Source of the DNA: JBAZYV01 sp041658345
GTDB lineage: Bacteria > Patescibacteriota > Gracilibacteria > UBA1369 > 2-02-FULL-48-14
Reading direction: 5' to 3'
DNA: 36,565 bases
NCBI GenBank assembly: GCA_041658345.1
Contig: JBBAAK010000009.1
Coordinates: 1 to 36,565 of the forward strand
The translations under genes were made by a program, and so were the position numbers. A model generated the notes under the pieces. It did no database searches, was not told where the DNA came from, and saw only the letters and a program-made list of their open reading frames with translations. The stretch's first letter is position 1. Each line of letters starts with the position of its first letter. Positions 22,028 through 30,493 of this stretch are shown here, one piece after another.

Positions 22028-23140
22028 ATGCCACGCTCAAAACAGAATTTGGTTCTACATGATTTCGCCCGGTATTTTTTTGTGCTTGCCGTAGTTGGCG
22101 TAATGATTTTGTTTTTTTGGATTATCTCTCCGTTTTTTAATATTTTGATTTATTCCGGGCTTATAGCTGTGATTTTTTATCCCATGTATAAGTGGTTTTT
22201 AAAACATCTGTATGGGCACCAGAGTGTTTCTGCTTTGTTTAGTACTGTTATTGTTATGTTTATAGTTTTGGTTCCGCTAGCTCTTTTTGTTGTGTTTTTG
22301 GCACAAGAAGCTGTTAGCACTTATGAGCTAGCTACTATGAAATGGTCTTATATGGATTTTAAAGCTTTACATTGGAATGGGCTTCAAAATCTTCCGCTTG
22401 TAGGGCCAATAATCGGAAGGATTTTTGATCAGTTTGGTATTTTGGAAGTTTTCAAAAATGTAAAAATTGATTTTGTTGATATTGCTCAAAACCTTAGTTC
22501 CGGTTTGGCGAACTTCTTGGTGGCACAAAGTACAACAATTGTTAAAGGTGTTGGAGATACGATTTTGCGTGTGTTTATTTTGTTACTTACAATGTTCTTC
22601 TTCTTCCGCGATGGCGATGGACTTTTATCTTTCTTAAAAACTATCAGTCCTTTGCCGGCCAGTTATGAAACGGAAATAGAAAATAAATTGCGTGATACAA
22701 CTTATGCGATTGTGGTTGGTAATTTTGGTACGTCGCTTGTGCAGGGTGCAATTGCTTGTATTGGCTTTATGGTAGCAGGTGTACATAATGCTATTTTTTG
22801 GGCAACGCTTTTGGCTTTTTCCGCTTTAATACCTTACATAGGTTCTGCTTTGGTTTGGTTTCCGGTTTCTGTTGCGCTTCTACTCCAGGGTGAAACTTTG
22901 TGGGCTATTTTCGTGTTCTGTTGGGGACTTTTCTTGGTCTCTACAGTAGACAATGTTATGAGGCCTTGGTTTATTGGCAACAGGAGCAAAATGCACCCGC
23001 TTGCAACATTCCTGGTTGTGCTTGGGGCAATATTTATTTTTGGACTGAAAGGAATTATCTTTGGCCCTTTAATTTTGAGCTTAACAGTAACCGTCCTGCA
23101 TATTTACAGGCTTGAATACCAAGACATGCTTGAATCTTAG
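22028..23140 (+). CDS. AI-2E/PerM family permease
   Basis: 370 aa from ATG 22028. Roughly 7-8 membrane helices in the UPF0118 layout: two N-terminal pairs, a soluble middle part (about 120-190), then helices containing LVQGAIACIGFMVAGVHNAIFW and IPYIGSALVWFPVS, and a final LKGIIFGPLILSL. Members export autoinducer-2 or act as cation/proton antiporters; the substrate here is open. Transcribed from its own promoter. Confidence 0.85.
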   Translation: MPRSKQNLVLHDFARYFFVLAVVGVMILFFWIISPFFNILIYSGLIAVIFYPMYKWFLKHLYGHQSVSALFSTVIVMFIVLVPLALFVVFLAQEAVSTYELATMKWSYMDFKALHWNGLQNLPLVGPIIGRIFDQFGILEVFKNVKIDFVDIAQNLSSGLANFLVAQSTTIVKGVGDTILRVFILLLTMFFFFRDGDGLLSFLKTISPLPASYETEIENKLRDTTYAIVVGNFGTSLVQGAIACIGFMVAGVHNAIFWATLLAFSALIPYIGSALVWFPVSVALLLQGETLWAIFVFCWGLFLVSTVDNVMRPWFIGNRSKMHPLATFLVVLGAIFIFGLKGIIFGPLILSLTVTVLHIYRLEYQDMLES

Positions 23141-23152
23141 TGGGCTGTTTAC

Positions 23153-24610
23153 TTATCCTTGGTGCTTGATTGCGAGTTCTAATAGTGTCCTTAATCCCGA
23201 GGCTGTTGCCCCATATTTTGTTGTAGGAGTAGGTTTTTCCGCCCAGGAAGTTCCTGCGAAATCAATATGAGCCCAAGCAGTTTTTTCTATAAAGTTTTGC
23301 AAAAATGCTGCTCCCATTATTGTCCCAGCCCTTACACCATCAGTGGCATTTTTTAGATCCGTGAAATCACCCTTTGTGGCTTTTATAAAATCAGCATCAA
23401 GTGGTAATTGCCAAAAACGTTCATGTGCATTTTTTGAAGAATCAAGTACGTCTTTTATTATTTCATCTTTGTTGCCGAGCACTCCTGTGATTTTGTAGCC
23501 AAGTGCATACACTACTGCACCCGTTAACGTGGCTATATCAATTATATTTTTTGGGTGAAAGTTTTTTTCCGTGTAGCTTAATGCGTCCGCCAAAATCAAA
23601 CGTCCTTCTGCGTCTGTGTTTACTACTTCGACAGTTTTTCCATTGTACATTTTAAGTACGTCTCCTGAGTGTATGGCCTTGTCCGAAAGTGCATTCTCCG
23701 CGCAAGCGATTACGCCTAAAAAGTGGCCCGGCATTTTTAGTTCGGCAATGGCCTGCATTGTTCCAAGTACTGTGCCTGCACCAGACATATCTGATTTCAT
23801 TGTTTCCACATGCCCGGAGGGTTTTAGATTCATTCCACCGGAATCAAAAGTTATTCCTTTGCCAATAAAGGCAATGGATGGTTCTTTTTTGTTGCTCTTA
23901 TATTTGTATTCCAAAAAGGCCATGCATGGGCCGTCTTTTGCCCCTTGTCCAACTCCGATTATTCCGCCACAACCCAGCTTTTTTAGTTTTTTATTATCTA
24001 AGATTGTTACTTTCATCCCATATTTTTTTGCGATTTTTTTTGCTTCATTGGCAAGGTCTTGAGGCACTTGATCACCGGCAGAGGTGTTAATTAAGTTTCT
24101 TGTTAATATTGATGCATTCTCGAAGGCGGAAAGTTTTTTTAAAAACTCTAAATTTTCTTTTGAGTCGTTGGTTAAGAAACAAACATCTTTGAGCTCTTTT
24201 GCTTTTGAGTCTGTCTTTTTGTAAAAAGTGAATTCATAAGTTCCAAGTATTATCCCATAAGCAATTGATTCAAAATCTTCATTTACAAAAACCGATATTT
24301 TTTCTGCTTTTGATTTTTTTGCGATTCCGGAAATTGTTCCACCCAATAATTCATTTTGGTGCGGTACTTTTTCTTCTTTTTTGCCAAGCCCTACAAGTAC
24401 CAATTTTTTACAAAATTCTCCATCTGTAAAAAGTGATATTGTTTGGCCCTCATCTCCTTCGAAATCGTTATTCTTAATGCGTAGCTCAATCATTTTGCTC
24501 AAACTGTTACCCAGTATTTTTTTGATTTTTGGCGAAAGTCCTTCTTCTTTATAAAGTGGCAAGAAAAGTACATCTGTCCTTTTAAGGTTTTGTGAAATTT
24601 CAAATTTCAT
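23153..24610 (-). CDS. pepA: leucyl aminopeptidase (M17)
   Basis: 485 aa, the usual length. The C-terminal catalytic domain has the two-zinc site signatures GKGITFDSGGMNLKPS, SDMSGAGTV and the family hallmark NTDAEGRLILADAL. The N-terminal macro-like domain has GLGKKEE. Cytosolic hexamer that removes N-terminal residues from peptides. Some homologues bind DNA; no sign here. Divergent from the MFS/synthase gene with 100 nt between. Confidence 0.95.
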   Translation of the reverse strand: MKFEISQNLKRTDVLFLPLYKEEGLSPKIKKILGNSLSKMIELRIKNNDFEGDEGQTISLFTDGEFCKKLVLVGLGKKEEKVPHQNELLGGTISGIAKKSKAEKISVFVNEDFESIAYGIILGTYEFTFYKKTDSKAKELKDVCFLTNDSKENLEFLKKLSAFENASILTRNLINTSAGDQVPQDLANEAKKIAKKYGMKVTILDNKKLKKLGCGGIIGVGQGAKDGPCMAFLEYKYKSNKKEPSIAFIGKGITFDSGGMNLKPSGHVETMKSDMSGAGTVLGTMQAIAELKMPGHFLGVIACAENALSDKAIHSGDVLKMYNGKTVEVVNTDAEGRLILADALSYTEKNFHPKNIIDIATLTGAVVYALGYKITGVLGNKDEIIKDVLDSSKNAHERFWQLPLDADFIKATKGDFTDLKNATDGVRAGTIMGAAFLQNFIEKTAWAHIDFAGTSWAEKPTPTTKYGATASGLRTLLELAIKHQG

Positions 24611-24710
24611 GAGACGTTGTTGTTATATTGTTGTTGCTTGCGCAACTGTTGTTGTTAATCAAAAAGTACAATGGATTGAATTTGATGTAAAGCTGTGAGT
24701 TAATTAGAGC

Positions 24711-26201
24711 ATGATCAAACCTCAAAAACTTTATTTAATTTCTGCATTTTTGTGCGGGCTGGCGGTTATGGCTGTGGAGATGAGTGCAAGCCGACTTCTG
24801 GCTCCTTATTTTGGCAATTCACTTTATGTTTGGACTAACGTGATTGGGCTTGTAATGACGGCACTTGCGGTTGGTTATTATCTCGGTGGGAAAATTGCTG
24901 ATTTACGCCCGAATGCAAATTTGTATTTTTTACTTATCCTTGTAACCGGTGCGTGGATTTTATTTATACCGTTTGTGGCCGGTCTTATTCTGCCGATTCT
25001 TTCTACCGGTTTTTCTAATTTATACACTGTGACTTTGGCCGGATCTTTTATCTCTGTATTTGTTCTATTTATCGTTCCTCTACTTTTGCTCGGAATGATT
25101 GTGCCATTTACGGTTAAACTTTATGTGCATGATTTGCCAACACTTGGTAGTGCTTCTGGAACAATTTCCACCATTTCTACAATAGGTAGTTTGGTAGGTA
25201 CTTTTTTGCCGGCCTTTGTTTTGATTCCGTTTTTGGGCACAATGAGAACTTTTATTTTTCTTGGGATTCTACTTATTCTGCTGTCCGCTCTTGGTCTTAA
25301 AAATAAGTGGCTTTTGGTTTTTGGCGTAGTTGCTTCTTTGCTGTTTTTCCTTACACCAAAGGTTTTTGCCGGTGAATCGCTTATAGCTTCGGACGAATCA
25401 CCTTATGGTTTCATATCCGTTACGGAAGACGCCGTTGGTATTCGCAGACTGCATGTTGAGAATCAAATTGGCACACAATCAATCTACGATCCAAATGATT
25501 CGTTGGTGAGTGACAGATATTATTATGGCTATTTCGCCGTTTTGCCGGCGATGATAGAAGATCCAAAAAACATTCTTATTTTGGGGCATGCCGGTGGCAC
25601 TTTTACAAGACTTTACAATGAGTATTATCCTGGTTTATCCGTGACCGGTGTGGAAATTGATCCGGCCGTTACTCGTATGTCCAAAGAGTATATGGGGCTT
25701 TCTGATTTGGTCGTAAATATTGTTCACGCCGATGCCCGCACTTACGTTTTAAATTCAGATGAAAAATATGATTTGATTCTTGTGGATGCCTATCATTCAG
25801 CGAGTATTCCAGCCCACTTGGCTACAAATGAGTTTTTTGATTTATGTAAAAATCTTTTAAACGAAGGCGGTATTTTGGCCGTTAATGTCGCATCCAGTGA
25901 GAGTGAATTTTTGTCGATTTTTGAGAACTCGTTGGCGCAATCTTTCTCGAATATTTTGTCCGTTCAAATCCCGAGTAGTTTTAATACCATGCTCGTGGCA
26001 TCATCGTCTTATGGATTTTCTTTTGATAACGTTCCTCATGGGCTTATGGAGCGTGCTGAATATATAGAAAAAAATCGTATAAGCGTTGCTTATGATTCTG
26101 CTCTTCCAATTTTTACAGATGATAAGCTCTCACAAGTTGAACTTTTGAATGAGGATATGTTTTTTAAACTCCTGCAAACTCAAGAGGTGCATTACAATTA
26201 A
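24711..26201 (+). CDS. fused MFS/spermidine synthase-like protein
   Basis: 496 aa. N-terminal part with about 6-7 membrane helices (FLCGLAVMAVEMSASRLLAP, ALAVGYYLGGKIAD), then a spermidine-synthase-like Rossmann domain from about 215 (ILILGHAGGTFTRL, VTGVEIDPAV, ADARTYV, YDLILVDAYHSASIP). Such fusions are common and their substrate is unknown. Promoter TTGAAT (24676-24681), 17-nt spacer, GTTAAT (24699-24704), 6 nt to ATG. Its 3' end overlaps the convergent DUF2203 gene by 38 nt. Confidence 0.9.
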   Translation: MIKPQKLYLISAFLCGLAVMAVEMSASRLLAPYFGNSLYVWTNVIGLVMTALAVGYYLGGKIADLRPNANLYFLLILVTGAWILFIPFVAGLILPILSTGFSNLYTVTLAGSFISVFVLFIVPLLLLGMIVPFTVKLYVHDLPTLGSASGTISTISTIGSLVGTFLPAFVLIPFLGTMRTFIFLGILLILLSALGLKNKWLLVFGVVASLLFFLTPKVFAGESLIASDESPYGFISVTEDAVGIRRLHVENQIGTQSIYDPNDSLVSDRYYYGYFAVLPAMIEDPKNILILGHAGGTFTRLYNEYYPGLSVTGVEIDPAVTRMSKEYMGLSDLVVNIVHADARTYVLNSDEKYDLILVDAYHSASIPAHLATNEFFDLCKNLLNEGGILAVNVASSESEFLSIFENSLAQSFSNILSVQIPSSFNTMLVASSSYGFSFDNVPHGLMERAEYIEKNRISVAYDSALPIFTDDKLSQVELLNEDMFFKLLQTQEVHYN

Positions 26202-26541
26202 ATCTTACAAAATCTTCGTCTATTGTTTGGCGATTCCCAAGGCAGTTTTGTAGCCCATGGTAGTGGACAATTTCGTCTTCGCCAAGTTGCCAGCATAAAA
26301 ATACCGGCTCGTTTTTATAAAAAGAAGGGAAGTCTATAAGCCCGATTTTTGGATCTCTACAAATACATCCAACTTGTTTTAGTTCATTTATACAATTTTG
26401 TATTTTGTGTAAGGTCTCTACATCTTTTTGTGAATTTTCTGCTCCTTCCAATGTTAAAAAAAGCCGTGCAATGTCTGCAGTTACCGGTGCTACAAAAACA
26501 AGCGCACGATTCGCCTCGTAAAGATTGAAAGTTTTTTTCAT
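26164..26541 (-). CDS. DUF2203 family protein
   Basis: 125 aa from ATG 26541 (26556 possible). Matches DUF2203: FNLYEANRAL at the start, a helical middle, then IGLIDFPSF and VFLCWQLGEDEIVHYHG. Small cytosolic protein of unknown function. Here it carries extra cysteines (QVGCICRDP, NCLGN, FNCNAP). Convergent overlap with the upstream-strand MFS gene. Confidence 0.75.
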   Translation of the reverse strand: MKKTFNLYEANRALVFVAPVTADIARLFLTLEGAENSQKDVETLHKIQNCINELKQVGCICRDPKIGLIDFPSFYKNEPVFLCWQLGEDEIVHYHGLQNCLGNRQTIDEDFVRFNCNAPLEFAGV

Positions 26542-26633
26542 ACAAGTCGTAGTCATCTATTTAAACGTAGAATTATGGCTTTTGTTACATCGTTTTGTTA
26601 AAGTTCTATTGTACAAATTAATATTAAGCACTT

Positions 26634-27221
26634 ATGACACATACAGCAAAAGATTTTGTTTCTTTACTTGGGACTCTGGATGGGATTACTGATGCTCAGC
26701 TTTCTGCTCACTTTAAACTCTATGAAGGTTATGTGAAAAAATTAAATGAAATCGAAGAAAAATTGATCACGGTGGATAAATCGCTTTCAAATTATTCTTT
26801 TGGTGAATTTAGTGAGTTAAAACGTAGAGAGGCAGTTGCTTTTAATGGGGCTTATTTACATCAAATGTATTTTGAAAACTTAAGTGGAGTTAAAAGCGAA
26901 CCTTCGGTGGAATTAAAGACTGCCATAGAAAACTCTTTTGGCAGTTTGGAAGGGTGGGAAAAAGATTTGCGTGCATCAGCCGGTTCTACGCCGGGTTGGG
27001 TACTTTTAACTTTCAATAAAATAGATCAGAAGTTGCATAATTATATTATGTTTGAGCATCACCTGGGTCTTCCGGTTCATCAAGTGCCACTTATGGCCCT
27101 AGACTGTTGGGAGCATGCATATATGATCGACTACGGAATCTCTAAACCGGATTACGTTACGGCATTTTTGAAAAATTTGAACTGGGGGATTGTGAGTGAG
27201 AGGTTGAGTGGTGCAAAGTAG
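26634..27221 (+). CDS. Fe/Mn superoxide dismutase
   Basis: 195 aa. Turns superoxide into oxygen and peroxide. Metal ligands are all present: His26 (HFKLYEGYV), His76 (YLHQMYF), Asp157 and His161 (DCWEHAY). GSTPGWVLL replaces the usual GSGWxWL, a variant active-site loop. The metal cannot be decided. A weak -10 TATTAA (26622-26627) lies 6 nt before the ATG. The peroxiredoxin/thioredoxin reductase pair downstream handles the peroxide product. Confidence 0.92.
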   Translation: MTHTAKDFVSLLGTLDGITDAQLSAHFKLYEGYVKKLNEIEEKLITVDKSLSNYSFGEFSELKRREAVAFNGAYLHQMYFENLSGVKSEPSVELKTAIENSFGSLEGWEKDLRASAGSTPGWVLLTFNKIDQKLHNYIMFEHHLGLPVHQVPLMALDCWEHAYMIDYGISKPDYVTAFLKNLNWGIVSERLSGAK

Positions 27222-27235
27222 TGCTATGAAATGAC

Positions 27236-27264
27236 TTGACAGAAAGTCAAGGGGTTGGTAAAAT
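27236..27264 (+). promoter_or_regulatory. consensus promoter with TTGAC/GTCAA dyad
   Basis: TTGACA (27236-27241), 17-nt spacer, TAAAAT (27259-27264). TTGAC and GTCAA, 5 nt apart, form an inverted repeat over the -35. Drives the gene at 27288. Confidence 0.75.
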
Positions 27265-27287
27265 CCGATGCTTTAACAGCTTAAAAT

Positions 27288-28043
27288 ATGTCATCACAAT
27301 TAGATTCTGCTGGAAATGATTTTGTAAGAGACCTTGTGGTCAAAGGACACGAGGTAAGCATGGATTTTTCTAAAGCATTTGCTTCTACATTTGATAGAGA
27401 AGACGTTAAGCCTATTGAAGAGGATGTAGATGAAGTTACTCGATTGATTCAAGGTGCTTTAACTCCGCAACAGGCCAAATATCTTAGGGGAGTAGGGGCT
27501 TGTACTTATAATGCTACTTTGCAAGCAGATAGTAGAGATGATGAGTTGCTGAAGGCATTAATGTTCTATGGTATGGATTCTCAAAGTAGAATTGCTACTG
27601 TTCCTGAACTTACTAATAAGCTGTTCCCCTTTGTGAGAGGGAGGGTACTTCATCCAACGTGGTTTCATGGAATTCATACAACATCAAATAGTGAAGTTGC
27701 TATGCGAGGTTTTATTGATCGTGGTGAGCCTATGCATTATAGGCTTCGTGAATTTTTGAGGAGTTTGCCTGAAGGAGTGCGTACGCAAGATAGATGGAGC
27801 TGGGCTACTGATATTGCGACTTTACAATATCAAGATCTTGCTCGTACTGATAGAGATGCTGTGGTGCTTCCTGAGGAGGGTCATTTTGCATTGAACCCAC
27901 AAAGTACTGCTGCTTCTGTTGGTATGGCTGTCGGACGTACTTACAATAATACGCCAGTAATCGACGAGTTCAACATTAGCCAGGCATTTGAAAATGCAAG
28001 ACTAGGAGCTTTGGTAGATTTTCCAATGCAACAGGCTAAATAA
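27288..28043 (+). CDS. hypothetical cytosolic protein
   Basis: 251 aa, no signal or membrane segment. Helical N-terminal half (DEVTRLIQGALTPQQAKYLR) and a region with HPTWFHGIHTT around residue 123. No family recognised. Has a strong promoter of its own and a leader of about 17 nt, so it is probably well expressed. Its stop overlaps the convergent phosphoesterase gene by 8 nt. Confidence 0.65.
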   Translation: MSSQLDSAGNDFVRDLVVKGHEVSMDFSKAFASTFDREDVKPIEEDVDEVTRLIQGALTPQQAKYLRGVGACTYNATLQADSRDDELLKALMFYGMDSQSRIATVPELTNKLFPFVRGRVLHPTWFHGIHTTSNSEVAMRGFIDRGEPMHYRLREFLRSLPEGVRTQDRWSWATDIATLQYQDLARTDRDAVVLPEEGHFALNPQSTAASVGMAVGRTYNNTPVIDEFNISQAFENARLGALVDFPMQQAK

Positions 28044-29001
28044 CTCCCCAAGTCCTTTTTTCCACAAGGCGTCCGTTTATTGTAAAGCCCGAAGCTTTTT
28101 TGTGTCCGCCACCGCCAAAAAGTTCCGCTATGCGTGATAAATCTATATTTTGATCTTGAGTTCTTAAAGATCCTTTAATTTGTTCATTTTCGGTCTCGGC
28201 CAGTAGCATGCAAAATTTTGCATTTGGCACATGGTTTAAATAATTTATCAATCCGGAAGTGTCTTCGTGATTTGTGTTGGTTTCCGTATAGTCATTTTTT
28301 GTGATTACGCTTACAACCGCATTCTTTGAATTAAGTGTTGCGCGGGCGAGTGCTCTGCCCCAAAGTTTTAATTTTGGTATTGAAGCTGTGTGGAATTGTT
28401 CTTTTATCGATCTGGCATGGTCTGCGCCTTTGGCTTTTAATCTACCAACTATTCTAAGTGTGTCTGCCGTTGTGTTGCTGTGCATCAAAGATCCTGTGTC
28501 GTAATAAAGCCCATGTAGCAGGGAAGTGGCCATGGTTGGGCTTATGTCCCATCCGTAATATGTGAACATTAAAAATAGTATAAAACATGTGGATGGAGTA
28601 TCGCTCATAACCAAATTTATATTTCCAAAATGGTCATTTGAAGGGTGATGATCTATATTCAGAAGAGTGACTTTGGTGCGGTCCAAAAGCTCCGGTTTTT
28701 TCTCTTGAAATCCAATCAATTTATGGCCACCGCAGTCAACTGTGATCACCAAATCAAAATCTTTAACTTCAAAATCTTGGACAAAGCTAAATGAATTATT
28801 TAAAAATAAACAATTTGAAGGTACAGGATCAATGCATGCGGAAACCGTGTGTTTCCCCAGGCGTATAAGTGCTTCTTGCAAGGCGAGGTTAGCGCCGATT
28901 GCATCTCCATCAGGCGATTTGTGAGAAATAATTAAAATACTGCTCGCTTTTTGTATGAGCTCTCTTGCTTGATCGAATACTGCAAGTGATAGGTCTGGCA
29001 T
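28036..29001 (-). CDS. nrnA: DHH-family phosphoesterase (NrnA-like)
   Basis: 321 aa from ATG 29001, which overlaps the peroxiredoxin stop (TAATG). The DHH domain has SHKSPDGDAIGA, TVDCGG and the signature NIDHHPSND; the DHHA1 domain ends with FGGGGHKKASGF, the substrate-binding glycine loop. Members degrade nanoRNA, pAp or cyclic dinucleotide products. Last gene of the trxB/peroxiredoxin operon, translationally coupled. Confidence 0.9.
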   Translation of the reverse strand: MPDLSLAVFDQARELIQKASSILIISHKSPDGDAIGANLALQEALIRLGKHTVSACIDPVPSNCLFLNNSFSFVQDFEVKDFDLVITVDCGGHKLIGFQEKKPELLDRTKVTLLNIDHHPSNDHFGNINLVMSDTPSTCFILFLMFTYYGWDISPTMATSLLHGLYYDTGSLMHSNTTADTLRIVGRLKAKGADHARSIKEQFHTASIPKLKLWGRALARATLNSKNAVVSVITKNDYTETNTNHEDTSGLINYLNHVPNAKFCMLLAETENEQIKGSLRTQDQNIDLSRIAELFGGGGHKKASGFTINGRLVEKRTWGVI

Positions 29002-29543
29002 TAGGCTTTTCCTAAAGTTGTATCTCCGTGTTTCCACCCCATTGGGCATAGTTCACCTGTTTGACAAGCTTCAACTACTCTTACAATTTCGTCTACATTT
29101 CTGCCTATGGAGAGATCGTGTATCACAGACATTTTTATAATTCCATCCGGGTCGATTACAAAAGCTCCGCGTAGAGCAATGCCTTTTTCTTCAATTAATA
29201 CTCCATATTTTTTGCTTATTTCCTTTGTTATATCCGAGAGCATGCCAAATTTCATAACGCCTAAATCTTTTTGCCACGCTTTGTGTGAATAAACACTATC
29301 AACGGAAACTGATAAAACTTCCGTATTTAATGCTTGGAACTTTTCGTATGCGTCATTAAAAGCCGTAATCTCTGTTGGACATACGAAAGTAAAATCGAGT
29401 GGATAAAAAAATATGACCAACCATTTGCCTTTAAAATCTTTTAAAGAGACTGTTTTTACGGCATCTCCGAATAGTCCTTCTGCTGTAAAATCCGGCGCCA
29501 TTTTACCAATTTGTAGGCATGAACATGATTGAGTATTCTCCAT
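29001..29543 (-). CDS. typical 2-Cys peroxiredoxin (AhpC/TSA)
   Basis: 180 aa. Reduces peroxides. Peroxidatic Cys55 in FTFVCPTEI and resolving Cys166 in GELCPMGW, so a typical 2-Cys enzyme. Extra cysteines at 7 and 9 near the N terminus are unusual. It lies 24 nt after trxB and would take electrons from that reductase, directly or through thioredoxin. Confidence 0.93.
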   Translation of the reverse strand: MENTQSCSCLQIGKMAPDFTAEGLFGDAVKTVSLKDFKGKWLVIFFYPLDFTFVCPTEITAFNDAYEKFQALNTEVLSVSVDSVYSHKAWQKDLGVMKFGMLSDITKEISKKYGVLIEEKGIALRGAFVIDPDGIIKMSVIHDLSIGRNVDEIVRVVEACQTGELCPMGWKHGDTTLGKA

Positions 29544-29567
29544 AAGATTTGGTGTGATGAATTAAAG

Positions 29568-30473
29568 TTATTTTTTTGCTGAAACAAATTCAAAAGCTTT
29601 GAATGCTGCTTTGCATCCTTCGTCCGCACTTACAATCGCCTGTTTCCATTCAGAATTGCTTACGTCTCCTGCCGCATAAAATCCCGGTATGTTCGTTTCA
29701 CTCATTTGATTGATTATAATCTCGCCCTTCTCGTTTTTTGCTACGTTTAAGTCGTTAACCATATCCGTTAATGGTACCCGTCCAACTTCTACAAAAACTC
29801 CGTCTATTGGCATCTTTGTGCCGTCCTCAAACTTAACTTCTCTTACCGCTGTGTCTCCTGTAATTTCTGCAAGATTGCTGTTTAGGCGAATTGAAATGTT
29901 TGGTGTTTCCTCCATGTTTTTTACGTTCTGAGGTTCGGCTTTTGCAAATGCAGATCCGCGATAAACAATCGTAACGTGGGAGGCGTGCTCTGCAAGAATG
30001 ATTGATTCTTTAACCGCGCTGTTACCACCACCTACAATAATCACATTTTTGCCTTTAAAAAATCCTCCATCGCAAGTTGCGCAATAAGAAACTCCGCGTG
30101 CCAAAAATTCTTTTTCACCGGGAATGCCGATCTTTCTGTAGGTTGTCCCGGTTGCTAAGATTACAGTTTTTGCCTCCAAAATTTCTTCACCGGCTTGCAC
30201 TTTAAACGTTTCTCCGTCCTTCCAAACTTTTGTTACTTTCATCCCAGTTTTAAAAGTGACTCCATTTGCAGTGGCTTGCTCTACAAATTTGTTTGCAAGT
30301 TCTCCACCGGAAATTGATATGAAGCCGGGATAGTTTTCCACAAGGTGCGTTGTGGTAATTGTTCCGCCGAGCATTTCTGCCACAACAAGTACGTTCATAT
30401 TAAAGCGTCTTGCGTATATTGATGCGGAAAGTCCTGCGCATCCACCACCTATAACTATTAGATCGTATGGCAT
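29568..30473 (-). CDS. trxB: thioredoxin reductase
   Basis: 301 aa. FAD loop VIGGGCAGLSASIYARR at the start, redox pair Cys131 and Cys134 (CATCDGGFF), NADPH loop VGGGNSAVKE, and the final GFYAAGDVSN. Passes electrons from NADPH to thioredoxin-like partners; here probably to the peroxiredoxin next door. It follows the large coiled-coil gene by 20 nt. Confidence 0.95.
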   Translation of the reverse strand: MPYDLIVIGGGCAGLSASIYARRFNMNVLVVAEMLGGTITTTHLVENYPGFISISGGELANKFVEQATANGVTFKTGMKVTKVWKDGETFKVQAGEEILEAKTVILATGTTYRKIGIPGEKEFLARGVSYCATCDGGFFKGKNVIIVGGGNSAVKESIILAEHASHVTIVYRGSAFAKAEPQNVKNMEETPNISIRLNSNLAEITGDTAVREVKFEDGTKMPIDGVFVEVGRVPLTDMVNDLNVAKNEKGEIIINQMSETNIPGFYAAGDVSNSEWKQAIVSADEGCKAAFKAFEFVSAKK

Positions 30474-30493
30474 TTTTTGGGTTGGGTTATTTG

